A stretch of DNA of 64,000 bases from Actinopolyspora biskrensis (GTDB lineage: Bacteria; Actinomycetota; Actinomycetes; Mycobacteriales; Pseudonocardiaceae): positions 1 through 64,000 of the forward strand of contig NZ_JACBYW010000011.1 in NCBI RefSeq assembly GCF_013408175.1. The letters are read 5' to 3'. The notes under the pieces are model-generated. The model was given only the letters and a program-made list of their open reading frames with translations. It was not told where the DNA came from and searched no databases. The translations under genes and the position numbers were made by a program. Of the stretch, positions 1-9,138 are shown one piece after another. Every line of letters starts with the position of its first letter. Position 1 is the stretch's first letter.

Positions 1-2
1 GG

Positions 3-83
3 GAAACCCGCGACGACATGCACCAAGCCCTCCTCCAACTCGCCCACTGCATGATCCTCGCCCGCAAACACCCCGCATTCTGA
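3..83 (+). CDS. C-terminal end of a transposase (cut by window start)
   Basis: An open frame enters from the left edge and ends at a TGA at 81-83. The 26 visible residues (ETRDDMHQALLQLAHCMILARKH and so on) resemble the last helix of IS5/IS4-type DDE transposases, where an ETRDDxHQ-like stretch lies near the C-terminus. The catalytic residues lie outside the window, so neither the family nor the integrity of the gene can be judged. A copy of the dispersed repeat follows 19 bases downstream. Confidence 0.45.
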   Translation, partial: ETRDDMHQALLQLAHCMILARKHPAF

Positions 84-101
84 AAGCACCCCTAAGTCCA
101 C

Positions 102-130
102 CAACAACTCGACCGGAAGACATCAGCGAG
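102..130 (+). repeat. Dispersed intergenic repeat, copy 1
   Basis: Core is CAAC-AACTCGACCGGAAGACA followed by TCAGCGAG. Related copies lie at 3531-3562 and 36643-36672. The shared block is ACTCGACCGGAARACAYC. All copies are intergenic, which argues against a coding motif. Confidence 0.6.
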
Positions 131-182
131 CCGGGGAGCTCGGGCCGGTGCGATTCCCGGACCACCGGCCCGAGCGTCCCGA

Positions 183-620
183 TCAACCACGGCCACGACG
201 CATGAGCACCAGGGAGCTCATCCCCAAACCGAGCAGCACTATCGCTCCACCCACGATCACGTTGCTGAGCATCATCCCGAGACCGACTCCGGCTCCGACG
301 ATCACGAACGGAGCGATTATCGTCCACGCTCCCAGCAGCGGAACCACCCAGGAGACGGTGTGCGTGCGGCTGTACGCGGAGGCGAAGCCGAGCGCCAGCA
401 CGGCCACCGTCAGACCGATGACCAGATTCCCCATCGCCACGTCGAAACTCGTGGCGCTGAACTGGATCACCCAGGGCGAGATCGCCAGGTACACCCCGGC
501 CAGCAGCGTCCCCCCTTCCAAGGTCTGGCCCTGCGGAGTCTCGCTGGCCTCCTCGTAGCGCGCCCGCATCTCGACGAGATCGGGATGCCTCTCGATCGAA
601 CCGGCTTGCGACATCTCCAT
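183..620 (-). CDS. SPW-repeat small membrane protein
   Basis: A 145-residue protein with a hydrophilic N-terminus of about 45 residues and then about four hydrophobic segments. The first half carries LAISPWVIQFSA, the SPW signature, and the second half a matching WTIIAPFVI, as in the tandem two-helix SPW family of inner-membrane proteins. The function of this family is unknown. The start is taken at the ATG at 620 (MEMSQAG), with an AGGGGT stretch just upstream. The ATG at 614 is also possible, and the longer frame from 707 looks non-coding. The gene stands alone, between the transposase remnant and qcrB. Confidence 0.7.
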   Translation of the reverse strand: MEMSQAGSIERHPDLVEMRARYEEASETPQGQTLEGGTLLAGVYLAISPWVIQFSATSFDVAMGNLVIGLTVAVLALGFASAYSRTHTVSWVVPLLGAWTIIAPFVIVGAGVGLGMMLSNVIVGGAIVLLGLGMSSLVLMRRGRG

Positions 621-950
621 CACCCCTACCGTTCGCCGTTGCAAACGGCCCCCTCTGTCCGGCCGCCTCGATCGGTCGCGGCTCAATCCGCGGAGGTCGT
701 AGGGCACCTCGTCGTTCCGCGGCCGGTTCGGAGAGCCCGCACCGCTACTGTGAACCCGTACACCGCGAATGTCCAGCTACAACCACCCGGCACACCCGAG
801 TATTTTCCGTCGCACCGCCCGCCGGGGTTCGCCCCCGCGGAACCCGCTTCCACCCCTTCTCCGACATCCGGGCACGCACCTCGCGACGAGGGGCCCGGTA
901 CTCGGCCGGACCGGTGGCGGGGCGACGCTCCGAAGCCGGCCCCCGCTGGA
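621..950. other. 330-bp gap without a supported gene
   Basis: Frames are open on both strands here, as expected at this GC content, but none gives a recognisable protein or has a ribosome site. It should hold the promoter of the SPW gene (reading left) and the end of the qcrB transcript. I see no clear promoter or strong hairpin. Confidence 0.4.
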
Positions 951-2609
951 TCAGTCCTCCGAACCTCCCGGGTGACCACTCGTCAGCTCGTCCCGATCCC
1001 GCGACTGCCGCTCCTGCTCCTCCTGCTCGGCCGCCCGCAACTGCTCGGTCTCCTCGGAAGGATCGGGCCACAGCAAACTCCCCGGCATGGGACGTCCGGC
1101 GGCCCCCAGCTTGTTCATCTTCTTCGGAACCGGCGCCCCCTGGTAGGACAGCGGTTCGGGGTGACCGTGCTCGTCGGTGGGGCCCAGCGGTTGGTGAATC
1201 TCGATCACCTCCCCGTGGGGCAGTCTGCGGACGACGCCGGTTTCCACACCGTGCTCCAGCACGTGACGGTCGGCCCGCTGCAGACCCACGCAGATCCGAT
1301 ACGCCGTGTAGTAGGCGATGGGCGGTCCGAGCAGCACACCGATACGGCCCAACCAGGTCATCAGCTCCAACGCGATGTCGAACTTGAAGGCGACGATGTC
1401 GTTGGCCCCGCTTACCAGCACGATCGTGAAGAACGTGATGGCCATGGCCCCCAGCCCGGTCCGGACGGGGACGTCTCTCGGACGTTGGACCAGGTTGTGA
1501 TGAGCGTCGTCACCGCTGAGTTTCCGTTCCAGGAACGGATAGGCCAGCGCCAGCGTGAACACCAGCCCCAGCCCCAGAACGAGCGGGAAGAACGGAGCCG
1601 GAAGTGTGACGCTCCCTCCGAAATAGACCTCCCAGGGTGGCCAGAGCCTTCCCATCCCGTCGGTCCACATCAGGTACCAGTCGGGTTGTGAGGCCGCCGA
1701 CACCTTGGAGGCGACGTAGGGACCGAGGTTCCAGACCGGGTTGATCTGGAAGATCCCGGCCATGATGATGACCACTCCGGCCACCGTCGCGAAGAAGCCT
1801 CCGGACTTGAGCGCGAACACGGGCAGGATGCGCACCCCGACGACGTTGCTCTCCTTGCGGCGCACCCCCGGGAACTGCGTGTGCTTCTGGTACCAGACCA
1901 GCGCCAGGTGGACGGCGATCAGAGCGGCGATTATCCCGGGCAGGAGGAATATGTGGATCATGTAGAAACGCTGGATGATCTCGTCACCGGGGAACTCGCT
2001 GCCGAACAGCAGCCAGTGCAACCAGGTACCGATGACCGGAACGGAAAGCGTGATCCCCGAGGCGATCCGCACCCCGGTTCCCGACAACAGGTCGTCCGGG
2101 AGGGAGTAGCCGGTGAACCCCTCGAACATCCCGGTGATGAACAGCAGTATCCCGATGGCCCAGTTCGTCTCACGCGGGCGGCGGAACGCCCCCGTGAAAA
2201 AGATCCGGAACATGTGCACCACGATCGCGGCCACGAATATGAGCGCGGCCCAGTGGTGTATCTGCCGGGCGAACATCCCACCGCGCACTTCGAAGGATAT
2301 GTCCAGCGTGGATTCGTAGGCACGGGACATTTCGACGCCCCGCATGTCGGTGAACACCCCGTTGTAGGTGACCTCGGTCATCGAGGGGTCGAAGAAATAG
2401 GCGAGATAGGTTCCCGTGAGCAGCAGCAGGATGAATGTGTAGAGGGCTATCTCACCGAGCAGGAAGGACCAGTGCGTCGGGAAGACCTTGTTCATCTGCC
2501 GCCGCGCCCCGGAGGCCAGCTGCAGACGTTCGTCCACTTCGTTCGCCTGACTCGCCGCAATCCGGTAGGCCTTGCTCGACTGCCTCGTCGGCCGTGTCAA
2601 TCTGCTCAT
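951..2609 (-). CDS. qcrB: Cytochrome bc1 complex cytochrome b subunit
   Basis: Cytochrome b of the actinobacterial bc1 complex, which oxidises menaquinol and passes electrons to cytochrome c in the plasma membrane. The 552-residue protein has the family N-terminus, two His pairs for the b hemes ([17 protein letters not shown] and [23 protein letters not shown]), and a PDWY variant of the Qo-site PEWY. A hydrophilic tail of about 100 residues follows the last helix, as in actinobacterial QcrB. The start is ATG 2609; a GTG at 2621 has a better-spaced AAGGG and may be the real one. qcrA and qcrC are not adjacent, so this is an orphan and probably a second copy. The O-methyltransferase gene is divergent. 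Confidence 0.9.
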   Translation of the reverse strand: MSRLTRPTRQSSKAYRIAASQANEVDERLQLASGARRQMNKVFPTHWSFLLGEIALYTFILLLLTGTYLAYFFDPSMTEVTYNGVFTDMRGVEMSRAYESTLDISFEVRGGMFARQIHHWAALIFVAAIVVHMFRIFFTGAFRRPRETNWAIGILLFITGMFEGFTGYSLPDDLLSGTGVRIASGITLSVPVIGTWLHWLLFGSEFPGDEIIQRFYMIHIFLLPGIIAALIAVHLALVWYQKHTQFPGVRRKESNVVGVRILPVFALKSGGFFATVAGVVIIMAGIFQINPVWNLGPYVASKVSAASQPDWYLMWTDGMGRLWPPWEVYFGGSVTLPAPFFPLVLGLGLVFTLALAYPFLERKLSGDDAHHNLVQRPRDVPVRTGLGAMAITFFTIVLVSGANDIVAFKFDIALELMTWLGRIGVLLGPPIAYYTAYRICVGLQRADRHVLEHGVETGVVRRLPHGEVIEIHQPLGPTDEHGHPEPLSYQGAPVPKKMNKLGAAGRPMPGSLLWPDPSEETEQLRAAEQEEQERQSRDRDELTSGHPGGSED

Positions 2610-2764
2610 CGCGACGATCACGCCTACCCTTCGGGAGCTCCCCGGTCGGCGGTTTCCGCAATCTCCGCGTGTAAGCGTAAACAGACAGACCACGCTACGC
2701 GACTGCGCCGAGCCGGGTGCCGCGCTGAGTTGCGCAGGTGCCCCGCTCGAGTAGCGTCGGTGAG

Positions 2765-3421
2765 GTGACCCGCAAGTCGGCTCAGCTCGACGAGCAACTA
2801 CACGAGTACCTGCTGGAGCACGGAGCACGGCCGGACCCGCTGCAGCGGGAACTGATCACCGACACCGAACGGTTGTGGCCGGACAGCGCGGAGATGCAGA
2901 TATCGCCGGAGCAGGCCGGTCTGCTGACCCTGCTCGCCAAGGCGATCCACGCGCGGACCGCGGTGGAGGTGGGCACGTTCACCGGCTACTCCGCCCTGGC
3001 CATAGCCCGCGGGCTGGACAAGAGCGGAAAGCTGTTGTGCTGCGACATCAGCACCGAGTACACCGATGTGGCACGGGATTTCTGGCACCGCGCCGGTATG
3101 ACCGAACGCATCGAGCTCAGAATCGGGCCCGCTCTGAGCACGCTGCGTGACCTCGAGGCGGAACCGAAGATCGACCTCAGTTTCATCGACGCCGACAAGA
3201 CGAGCTACATCGCGTACTGGAACGAGATAGTGCCGCGCACCCGTTCCGGTGGCTTCGTCGTCGTGGACAACGTCCTGGCCGGTGGCAACGTGCTGGCCGC
3301 GGAACAGGACGAGAACGCGCACGCGATTCACGAGTTCAACAGGTACGTGCTGCGCGACCACCGCGTGGAACTCACGATGCTGCCGATCAGCGACGGGATC
3401 ACCCTGGCGCGTCGACGCTGA
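2765..3421 (+). CDS. SAM-dependent O-methyltransferase (CCoAOMT-like)
   Basis: A class I methyltransferase of the caffeoyl-CoA/catechol O-methyltransferase family. Motif I reads [18 protein letters not shown], the acidic end of the next strand lies in CCDISTEY, and the metal-binding region has [14 protein letters not shown] followed by DNVLAGG. Members move a methyl group from SAM to a catechol-type hydroxyl using a divalent metal; the substrate cannot be read from the sequence. The N-terminus ([19 protein letters not shown]) is typical of actinobacterial members. GTG 2765 fits that N-terminus; a GTG at 2738 would add nine residues without a ribosome site. It is monocistronic and divergent from qcrB. 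Confidence 0.85.
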   Translation: MTRKSAQLDEQLHEYLLEHGARPDPLQRELITDTERLWPDSAEMQISPEQAGLLTLLAKAIHARTAVEVGTFTGYSALAIARGLDKSGKLLCCDISTEYTDVARDFWHRAGMTERIELRIGPALSTLRDLEAEPKIDLSFIDADKTSYIAYWNEIVPRTRSGGFVVVDNVLAGGNVLAAEQDENAHAIHEFNRYVLRDHRVELTMLPISDGITLARRR

Positions 3422-3436
3422 TCGAGGTCTCCGTTC

Positions 3437-3479
3437 CCCCGCCGTGAGTGGCTGCTGAGCGGAGCATCCCGCGGCGGGG
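3437..3479 (+). terminator. Possible terminator hairpin after the O-methyltransferase
   Basis: CCCCGCCG at 3437-3444 pairs perfectly with CGGCGGGG at 3472-3479 around a 27-base loop, 16 bases after the stop codon. There is no T tract, which is common in actinobacteria. The loop is long, so support is modest. Confidence 0.4.
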
Positions 3480-3530
3480 CCGACGGTCGGGGGTTCCGGC
3501 GCCGCCTGCTCCGGAGAAGTCCCCGACCCG

Positions 3531-3562
3531 ACCAACGACTCGACCGGAAAACACCGGTGAGT
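3531..3562 (+). repeat. Dispersed intergenic repeat, copy 2
   Basis: Reads ACCAACGACTCGACCGG, then AAAACACCGGTGAG. It is closest to copy 1 (102-130) and copy 3 (36643-36672). It lies about 100 bases upstream of the DUF2267 gene, so it could also be in that gene's leader. Confidence 0.6.
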
Positions 3563-3661
3563 TCCCGGCCGGGACGCGGCCCGTGCCGCCTCGCGCGTTT
3601 CGATCAACGTCGGTGCGGGTAGCTCGTCACTGCGAGTTCCCGAAACGACGAAGGGCGAGTC

Positions 3662-4060
3662 ATGACCCAACCGGAGTCCACTGGCCGCACGATGGCCAGC
3701 TTCCAGGAGCAGATCCAGCAGCGCACCGGGTTGACCGACGACACGGAGACCGAGAGGTTGGCCCGTGCGACGATCCGGGCGCTCTCCGAGCGGCTGGCGG
3801 CGGGCCAGCTGAACGACCTGGAACCCGCGCTGCCTCCGGAACTGCACGAGGAGTTGTACCGGTTCGACGGCCAGGCCATCTCCTTCGACAGGGACACCTT
3901 CCTGGACCAGGTCAGCGGGGAGGTGGACACGGTGGACATCGACGAGGTCGAACGCAGGGTCCGTGCCGTCTTCGAGGTGCTGCTGCAGTGGGCCCCCAGC
4001 GAGGAGATCGAGGACACCATCGCACAGCTGCCCCCGGACCTCGCGGAGATGTTCCGCTGA
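3662..4060 (+). CDS. DUF2267 domain protein
   Basis: A 132-residue acidic soluble protein that is almost entirely a DUF2267 domain: MASFQEQIQQRTGLTDDTETERLARATIRALSERLAAGQLNDLEPALPPELHEEL, then DRDTFLDQVS and a C-terminal LPPDLAEMF. The family is all-helical, often described as stress-associated, and has no proven biochemical role. The start ATG has GGGCGAG six bases upstream. There is no operon partner; the DeoR gene converges on it from the right. Confidence 0.85.
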   Translation: MTQPESTGRTMASFQEQIQQRTGLTDDTETERLARATIRALSERLAAGQLNDLEPALPPELHEELYRFDGQAISFDRDTFLDQVSGEVDTVDIDEVERRVRAVFEVLLQWAPSEEIEDTIAQLPPDLAEMFR

Positions 4061-4062
4061 CG

Positions 4063-4100
4063 GAGGTCCTCCGTCGAGGCCGTCGGGCCGGCAGGACCTC
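4063..4100. terminator. Possible bidirectional terminator
   Basis: GAGGTCCT at 4063-4070 pairs with AGGACCTC at 4093-4100, between the convergent DUF2267 and DeoR genes. The arms are perfect and the loop is 22 bases. Confidence 0.45.
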
Positions 4101-4205
4101 GGCGGCCCGGTTCTCTTGTCGCCCCGGTTCACGGGGTGTCCGGTTGGCGGATCCCACGGTCCCGGGAGCGGGTGTCCCGGCCTCGGGAATTGCTTCCGGG
4201 CCGGT

Positions 4206-5000
4206 TCACGCTCCGTCCGTGGGGGCGATCGTCACGTCGATCACGTCGCCCGCCGCCGTGAGCAGTTCCCGGTCGGCCCCGTCGTCGACGACGAGCCTGT
4301 CGTAGTCGCTCAACGGGGCCATCCGGTGCAGGGCCTTGCGCGGCATCTTGCTGGAATCCATCAACAGCACGTTCGTCCCCGCGGCCGAGAGCATGGCCCG
4401 CTTCACCTGCACGAGTTCGTGTTCCTGGTGGAAGGTCATGCTCGCGTTCATCGCCGAAGTCGACACGAAGGCCATGTCCACGGACAGCGCCCCGACCGCT
4501 TCGATGCAGGGCAGCCCGAGGAAGGAGTCGTGCGTCGCCGAGTAGTTGCCCCCCAGGCACATCAGGTGCACCTCGGAGAAGGTCTTGAGCACCTCGATGG
4601 CGGGGAGGTAGTTGGTGGCCACCGTCAGCGGGCCGACGCCTCCGAGCAGACCGGCGAGGGTGAGTGCCGTGGTCGAGTCGTCGAGCAGGATCGACGAGCC
4701 CGGTTCGACCATCTCGAGGGCGACCTTGGCGATGGCGTCCTTGAGTTCGCGATTGGCCCCCATCCGGTACTCGGAGCTTCCCTCGAAGACCGTGGAGGGC
4801 TGGGCCGAGACCCCTCCGTGGAACTTGCGCAGCAAACCGCGTCTGGCCAGCTCGTCCAGATCGCGATGCACCGTCATCAGGCTGACGCCGACCAGCTCGG
4901 CGAGTTCGGCGGCGCTGGCCGAACTCCTGTGGAGGACGTAATCCACGATCTGCTGCTGACGCTGCTCCCTCGAGCGCGTCCCCTTGGATGTCCTGCTCAT
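4206..5000 (-). CDS. DeoR/GlpR-family transcriptional regulator
   Basis: The 264-residue protein has an N-terminal DeoR winged helix (REQRQQQIVDYVLHRSSASAAELAELVGVSLMTVHRDLDELARRGLLRKFHGGV) and a C-terminal sugar-phosphate sensor domain with SSILLDDSTTALTLAGLL and a late KRAMLSAAGTNVLLMDSSK. Such proteins repress sugar or polyol genes and are released by a phosphorylated intermediate. No sugar operon lies in this window, so the target is unknown. The start ATG has TGAGGA immediately upstream. It is divergent from fdxA. Confidence 0.85.
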   Translation of the reverse strand: MSRTSKGTRSREQRQQQIVDYVLHRSSASAAELAELVGVSLMTVHRDLDELARRGLLRKFHGGVSAQPSTVFEGSSEYRMGANRELKDAIAKVALEMVEPGSSILLDDSTTALTLAGLLGGVGPLTVATNYLPAIEVLKTFSEVHLMCLGGNYSATHDSFLGLPCIEAVGALSVDMAFVSTSAMNASMTFHQEHELVQVKRAMLSAAGTNVLLMDSSKMPRKALHRMAPLSDYDRLVVDDGADRELLTAAGDVIDVTIAPTDGA

Positions 5001-5229
5001 TCCTCACGCCTATGCATTGGCCGTTCCGGCGCTCCCCGGCGACCGCGGCACGTGTCGGACCCCGCCGAGAGGTGGTCCCGCCGACCGCCGACACGGCTGC
5101 CGAGAACCCGACCGGGCAAATCTACCAATCGAGCGGAGGATCTTTCGCAGTCGATCTGTGCCCGCATGTGTCGCGTCGGCACCGCGTGGGTATCCCGAGG
5201 CGAAATCCCCCATAGCTGGAACGGTTGCC

Positions 5230-5553
5230 TTGACTTACGTGATCACTCAGCCCTGCGTGGACGTGCTGGACAAGTCCTGCATCGACGAGTGCCCGGTGGA
5301 CTGCATATACGAGGGCGACCGCATGCTCTACATCCACCCCGACGAATGCATCGACTGCGCCGCGTGCGAACCGGTGTGCCCGGTGGAGGCCATCTACTAC
5401 GAGGACGACGTGCCCGACGAATGGGCCGGTTACACCACGGCCAACGCGGAGTTCTTCAACGCCACGGGCCTGGGTTCCCCCGGCGGGGCCGCCAACGTCG
5501 GGAGGACCGGCACGGACGTGGCTCCGGTGTCCGAACTGCCACCGCAGGCCTGA
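5230..5553 (+). CDS. fdxA: 7Fe ferredoxin
   Basis: A 107-residue electron carrier with the FdxA layout: C-x7-C-x3-C-P (CVDVLDKSCIDECPVDC) and CIDCAACEPVCP, which together ligate one [3Fe-4S] and one [4Fe-4S] cluster. The mature start MTYVITQPC matches the conserved family N-terminus and therefore fixes the start at a TTG (5230), which has GGAACGG upstream; the open frame continuing upstream is not coding. It is a cytoplasmic low-potential donor; its partner enzyme is not visible here. The glycosyltransferase operon begins 170 bases downstream. Confidence 0.93.
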   Translation: MTYVITQPCVDVLDKSCIDECPVDCIYEGDRMLYIHPDECIDCAACEPVCPVEAIYYEDDVPDEWAGYTTANAEFFNATGLGSPGGAANVGRTGTDVAPVSELPPQA

Positions 5554-5620
5554 CCCCGGGAGCACTGGCACCAGGAAGGGTGGCGACACACAGCAACGGT
5601 ACGATCGCCAAACGCACACG

Positions 5621-5636
5621 GGAGCGGTACCGTTCC
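5621..5636. promoter_or_regulatory. Candidate operator upstream of the glycolipid operon
   Basis: GGAGCGGTACCGTTCC is a near-perfect palindrome (14 of 16 positions pair) centred about 95 bases before the GTG at 5723. A second ACGGTAC lies at 5596-5602. The binding protein is unknown. Confidence 0.35.
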
Positions 5637-5722
5637 GCGGAGACGAATGGTGCACACACCGGTACTCACGAGCCCGGAACCACCGCCGTCGAGTGCCGAG
5701 ATCGGTGGAAGGACATTGGCCG

Positions 5723-8218
5723 GTGACCCCGCACGATCCACCCGACCGGAAACCGGAACGCGTGCTGCTGCTCAGCGCCGACATAGGTGAGGGGCACAAC
5801 GCGACCGCGCGCGCCACCGAGGAAGCGCTGCGGCGGCTGTGGCCGGGGTGCGAAACACTCCGGTTGGACACCCTGAAGGTGATGGGACCCGGTGTGGGGC
5901 CGCTGTTCAGGTGGATCTACGTGCGCAACGTCGAATCCACACCGTGGCTCTACGACCTGTTCTACAACGCGCTGTGGCGTCAACGCTGGTTCGCCGACGC
6001 GTCCCGCGGGTTCGTGGGGGCCTGGGTCGGCCCGCTGCTGCGACGACGGATCCGGGACCACGCCCCCGATGTGGTGGTCTCCACCTATCCGATGGCCACT
6101 GCCGGGCTGGACCGTCTTCGCCGCGGAGGTGAACTGGCCGAGGTTCCGGTTTCGGCGATCGTCTCGGACTTCTGCCCCCACCCCTTCTGGGTCTACCCCG
6201 AGATCGACCTGCACTACGTCATGAGCCGGGCCAGTCTGCGGGCTCTCCACCGGGCTCAGCCCGACGCGGCCGGAGCCGTCTGCGTCCCTCCGGTAAGCGG
6301 GGACTTCCGGCCGGTCGCGAAGGAAACCGCCCGGGGCTCGGCCGGCGTGCCGGTGGCGGGGTTCCAACTGCTGGTCGCCTGTGGCTCGCTGTCGTTCGGT
6401 GCCGTGGAACGCGCCGTCGACACGGCACTGGCCGAACCGGGGATCGACCACATCGTGGTGGCCTGCGGCCGCAACGAACAACTGCGCCGGCGGCTGCTCG
6501 AACGCCCCGATCCCACCGGGAAACTGCTCCCGCTCGGCTGGCGCGACGACATGCCCGAGCTCACGGCCGCGGCCGACCTGGTGCTGTCCAACGCGGGCGG
6601 GGCCACGGCGCTCGAGGCGATGGCCTGCGGGCGCACCGTGCTCATGTTCGAACCGATCGCCGGACACGGCCGGGCCAACGCGGAGCTCATGGCCCGTGCC
6701 GGTCTGGCCGAGCTCTGCCACGACACGGACGAGCTGGCGAAAACGCTGCACGACCTCTCCACGGACGGGCAGCGGCTCGACCGGCGTGAGCGAGAAGTGC
6801 TGCGGCACGCCACTTCCGGGGATTTCACCGAACAGGTGAGCCGCCTCGCCCACCTGCCCCTGCACCGGGGAAGACGCGGACTGCGCGCGCAGGACCGGTT
6901 CTTCGTGCACGCGGCCGAGGCGGCCGTTCCACAGCAGACGGGAGCGATCCTGCGCCTGGACGGGGCGCCGGAGGGCAGCACCGCGCGGGACTGGGCGGGC
7001 CACCTCGCCGAGCTGATCGAACGGCGCGCCCGGCAGCTCCCCGTGCTGCGCAACGTGCTCGTCCAGCGTCGCCTGCGGGCTCCGAGCTGGTACACCGCCC
7101 CCCGGATCGAGCCCTGGCAGCATCTCGATCACCGGGACACCGACGAGCACGAGGCCTCCGGGGTGATCCGGGAGTTCTTCACCTCCGCGGTGCGCACCGA
7201 CCGCCCACCGTGGCAGCTCATGGTGCTGCGCACCCCGGAAAGAACGCTGATCCTGGCCAAGCTCCACCACGCCCTCGGGGACGGCATAGCCGTCACCAGC
7301 ACCCTCGTCCGGCTACTGCGCGACGACGGCGACCGGGGCGAGCAGCACGCCGAGGCCGCGAAACGGCAGGGGAAGTCCGCGGCCGGATCGGCACTGCCCA
7401 CCCTCCTGAGCTCCCGGTTCCGGGAGGTCCGCACGGCGGCACGCGGCTTCCTCAGCCTGGCGAAGGCAGGACCCGCCCCGGACGGCCCCCTGAACGGCCC
7501 GAGCACACCGGGGCGTTCCTTCGACTCGGTCGAGCTCCCGATGCGGGAGGTGCGGGCCGCGGCCAGAGCGCACGGCGTTCCACGCAGCGTCCTGTTGATC
7601 GCTCTGGTCGCCGAGTCGCTGCACAGGGTGCTCGACGAGCACGAGGGCACCACGAGCGGGCAGCGAATGCGCGTCATGGTGCCGCGCACCACGCGCACAC
7701 CGCGCGAGAACGCGACTCCCGAGGTCTTCGGCAATCACACCGTCGCGGTCTCGGTGGACCTCCCCGTCGGGCCGATGAGCCCCGCGGAACGCCTCGAACG
7801 GGTCACACGGCTGCTCCAGGACAGCCAGCGCAGCGGGCAGCCCCTCGCGGCCGGGATCGTCATGTCGGCCCTCGGGCTCCTCCCGACCCCGCTGCACCGT
7901 GGAATCGTCCGCACGATCTACCAGCGGCGGTTCTTCAACGCGATCGTCTCCGCGATGCCGGGCTCGCCCCGCCCACCCCGCGTGTGGGGTGCGCTGGTGG
8001 CCGGGGTCGTCCCGATCCTCCCGCTGGCCTCCGGTGTGGGAGCCGCTGTGGGGGTGATCAGCTGGGGGGAGATGGTCGGTATCGGGGTCACGGTGGACGC
8101 GCACAGCGGCCGCCTCGCCGAACGGCTGGGGCAACGAACACGTGAGGTCCTCGCGGAGCTGTCGAGCTCGCCCAGCGGACCGGAGATCTCACGTCCCATC
8201 CCGGAAGGACGAGGTTGA
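5723..8218 (+). CDS. Fusion: MGDG-synthase-like glycosyltransferase + WS/DGAT acyltransferase
   Basis: An 831-residue two-domain protein. Residues 1-380 are a GT-B glycosyltransferase of the monogalactosyldiacylglycerol synthase/MurG class: VLLLSADIGEGHNATARATEEAL at the N-terminus (the GGGH-like acceptor loop), then VACGSLSFGAVERA and LSNAGGATALEAMACGR, the UDP-sugar site. From about 390 to the end it is a wax ester synthase/diacylglycerol acyltransferase, with the catalytic HHxxxDG as KLHHALGDG and a hydrophobic C-terminal part. The two together suggest sugar transfer to a lipid and acylation by one polypeptide. The start is GTG 5723 with GGAAGG ten bases upstream. The stop overlaps the next start (TTGA). 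The acceptor and acyl donor are not predictable from the sequence. Confidence 0.85.
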   Translation: MTPHDPPDRKPERVLLLSADIGEGHNATARATEEALRRLWPGCETLRLDTLKVMGPGVGPLFRWIYVRNVESTPWLYDLFYNALWRQRWFADASRGFVGAWVGPLLRRRIRDHAPDVVVSTYPMATAGLDRLRRGGELAEVPVSAIVSDFCPHPFWVYPEIDLHYVMSRASLRALHRAQPDAAGAVCVPPVSGDFRPVAKETARGSAGVPVAGFQLLVACGSLSFGAVERAVDTALAEPGIDHIVVACGRNEQLRRRLLERPDPTGKLLPLGWRDDMPELTAAADLVLSNAGGATALEAMACGRTVLMFEPIAGHGRANAELMARAGLAELCHDTDELAKTLHDLSTDGQRLDRREREVLRHATSGDFTEQVSRLAHLPLHRGRRGLRAQDRFFVHAAEAAVPQQTGAILRLDGAPEGSTARDWAGHLAELIERRARQLPVLRNVLVQRRLRAPSWYTAPRIEPWQHLDHRDTDEHEASGVIREFFTSAVRTDRPPWQLMVLRTPERTLILAKLHHALGDGIAVTSTLVRLLRDDGDRGEQHAEAAKRQGKSAAGSALPTLLSSRFREVRTAARGFLSLAKAGPAPDGPLNGPSTPGRSFDSVELPMREVRAAARAHGVPRSVLLIALVAESLHRVLDEHEGTTSGQRMRVMVPRTTRTPRENATPEVFGNHTVAVSVDLPVGPMSPAERLERVTRLLQDSQRSGQPLAAGIVMSALGLLPTPLHRGIVRTIYQRRFFNAIVSAMPGSPRPPRVWGALVAGVVPILPLASGVGAAVGVISWGEMVGIGVTVDAHSGRLAERLGQRTREVLAELSSSPSGPEISRPIPEGRG

Positions 8219-9138
8219 GCGCGGCCGGGGCCTGGTTCACGGTGGCCGTCCCCGCCGCCCTGGTCGGCGCGGCCAGCTTCGGCATGGCGAGCGCGGTACA
8301 GCAACGCGCCACCAAACAGGTCCCCAACATCCGCACGCTCAACCCCCGGCTGCTGTTCGAGCTCGTGCGCAAACCCGTCTGGCTGGCCAGCGTCGGAACG
8401 GTCATCGTCGGACTGTCGCTGCAGGTGGTGGCGCTGGCCTACGGCCCCCTGATGCTGGTGCAGCCGCTGCTGGTCACCAGCGTGCTGTTCGCGGCGGTGC
8501 ACGCGGCGTGGCTGGCCCACAGGCGGCTGGACCGTCTCGTCGTGCTGGGGGCGCTCGCCTGCATGGGAGGGCTGTCCGCGTTCCTGCTGCTGGCCCGCCC
8601 CAAGGGGGGCACCGAGACGCTCGATCCACGGGCCGTTCCGCTGGCGGTGCTGCTGGGGGCGCTCACCGTCGCCTGCCTGCTGGCCGCGTCCCACTTTCCC
8701 GGCGAGATCCGCGTGATCGCCCTGGCGCTGGCCACCGGGGTGATATACGGCGTGACCGCGGCGCTGATGAAGGTCGTGGCCGATCAGTTCCGTACGGGCG
8801 GCATCGCGGCACCGTTCCAGCACTGGGTGCTGTACGCGGTGTGCCTGGTCGGTCCCTGTGGTTTCCTGCTGAGCCAGAACGCCTTCCAGCAGGGCAAGTT
8901 GATCTCCCCGGCCCTGGCCGTGATCACCACCGTCGACCCGCTCGTCGGTGTGGCCATCGGCATCAACTGGTTCGGGGAGAGCGTCAACTCCACACCGGCC
9001 GTGCTCGGCGGTGAGGCGGTGGCCGCGCTCGCCATAGTCGGGGGCATAGTGCTGCTGACCCATCGTGGGGAGACCCTGCGTCGGGTCCTGGAACGGGCCG
9101 ACTCCCCCGGAGACGAGAACGACCGGACGTGGGGGTGA
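8215..9138 (+). CDS. DMT-superfamily membrane protein
   Basis: A 307-residue integral membrane protein with about nine to ten hydrophobic segments, resembling actinobacterial EamA/NIPA-like DMT transporters: an early GAASFGMASAVQQRA, a duplicated helical bundle and a late SPALAVITTVDPLVGVAIGINWFGE. The substrate is unknown. Position between a lipid glycosyl/acyl transferase and an SDR suggests a role in moving or sensing the product of the operon, which is an inference. It begins at a TTG overlapping the previous stop, with a strong GGAAGG upstream, so it is translationally coupled. Confidence 0.8.
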   Translation: MSAAGAWFTVAVPAALVGAASFGMASAVQQRATKQVPNIRTLNPRLLFELVRKPVWLASVGTVIVGLSLQVVALAYGPLMLVQPLLVTSVLFAAVHAAWLAHRRLDRLVVLGALACMGGLSAFLLLARPKGGTETLDPRAVPLAVLLGALTVACLLAASHFPGEIRVIALALATGVIYGVTAALMKVVADQFRTGGIAAPFQHWVLYAVCLVGPCGFLLSQNAFQQGKLISPALAVITTVDPLVGVAIGINWFGESVNSTPAVLGGEAVAALAIVGGIVLLTHRGETLRRVLERADSPGDENDRTWG

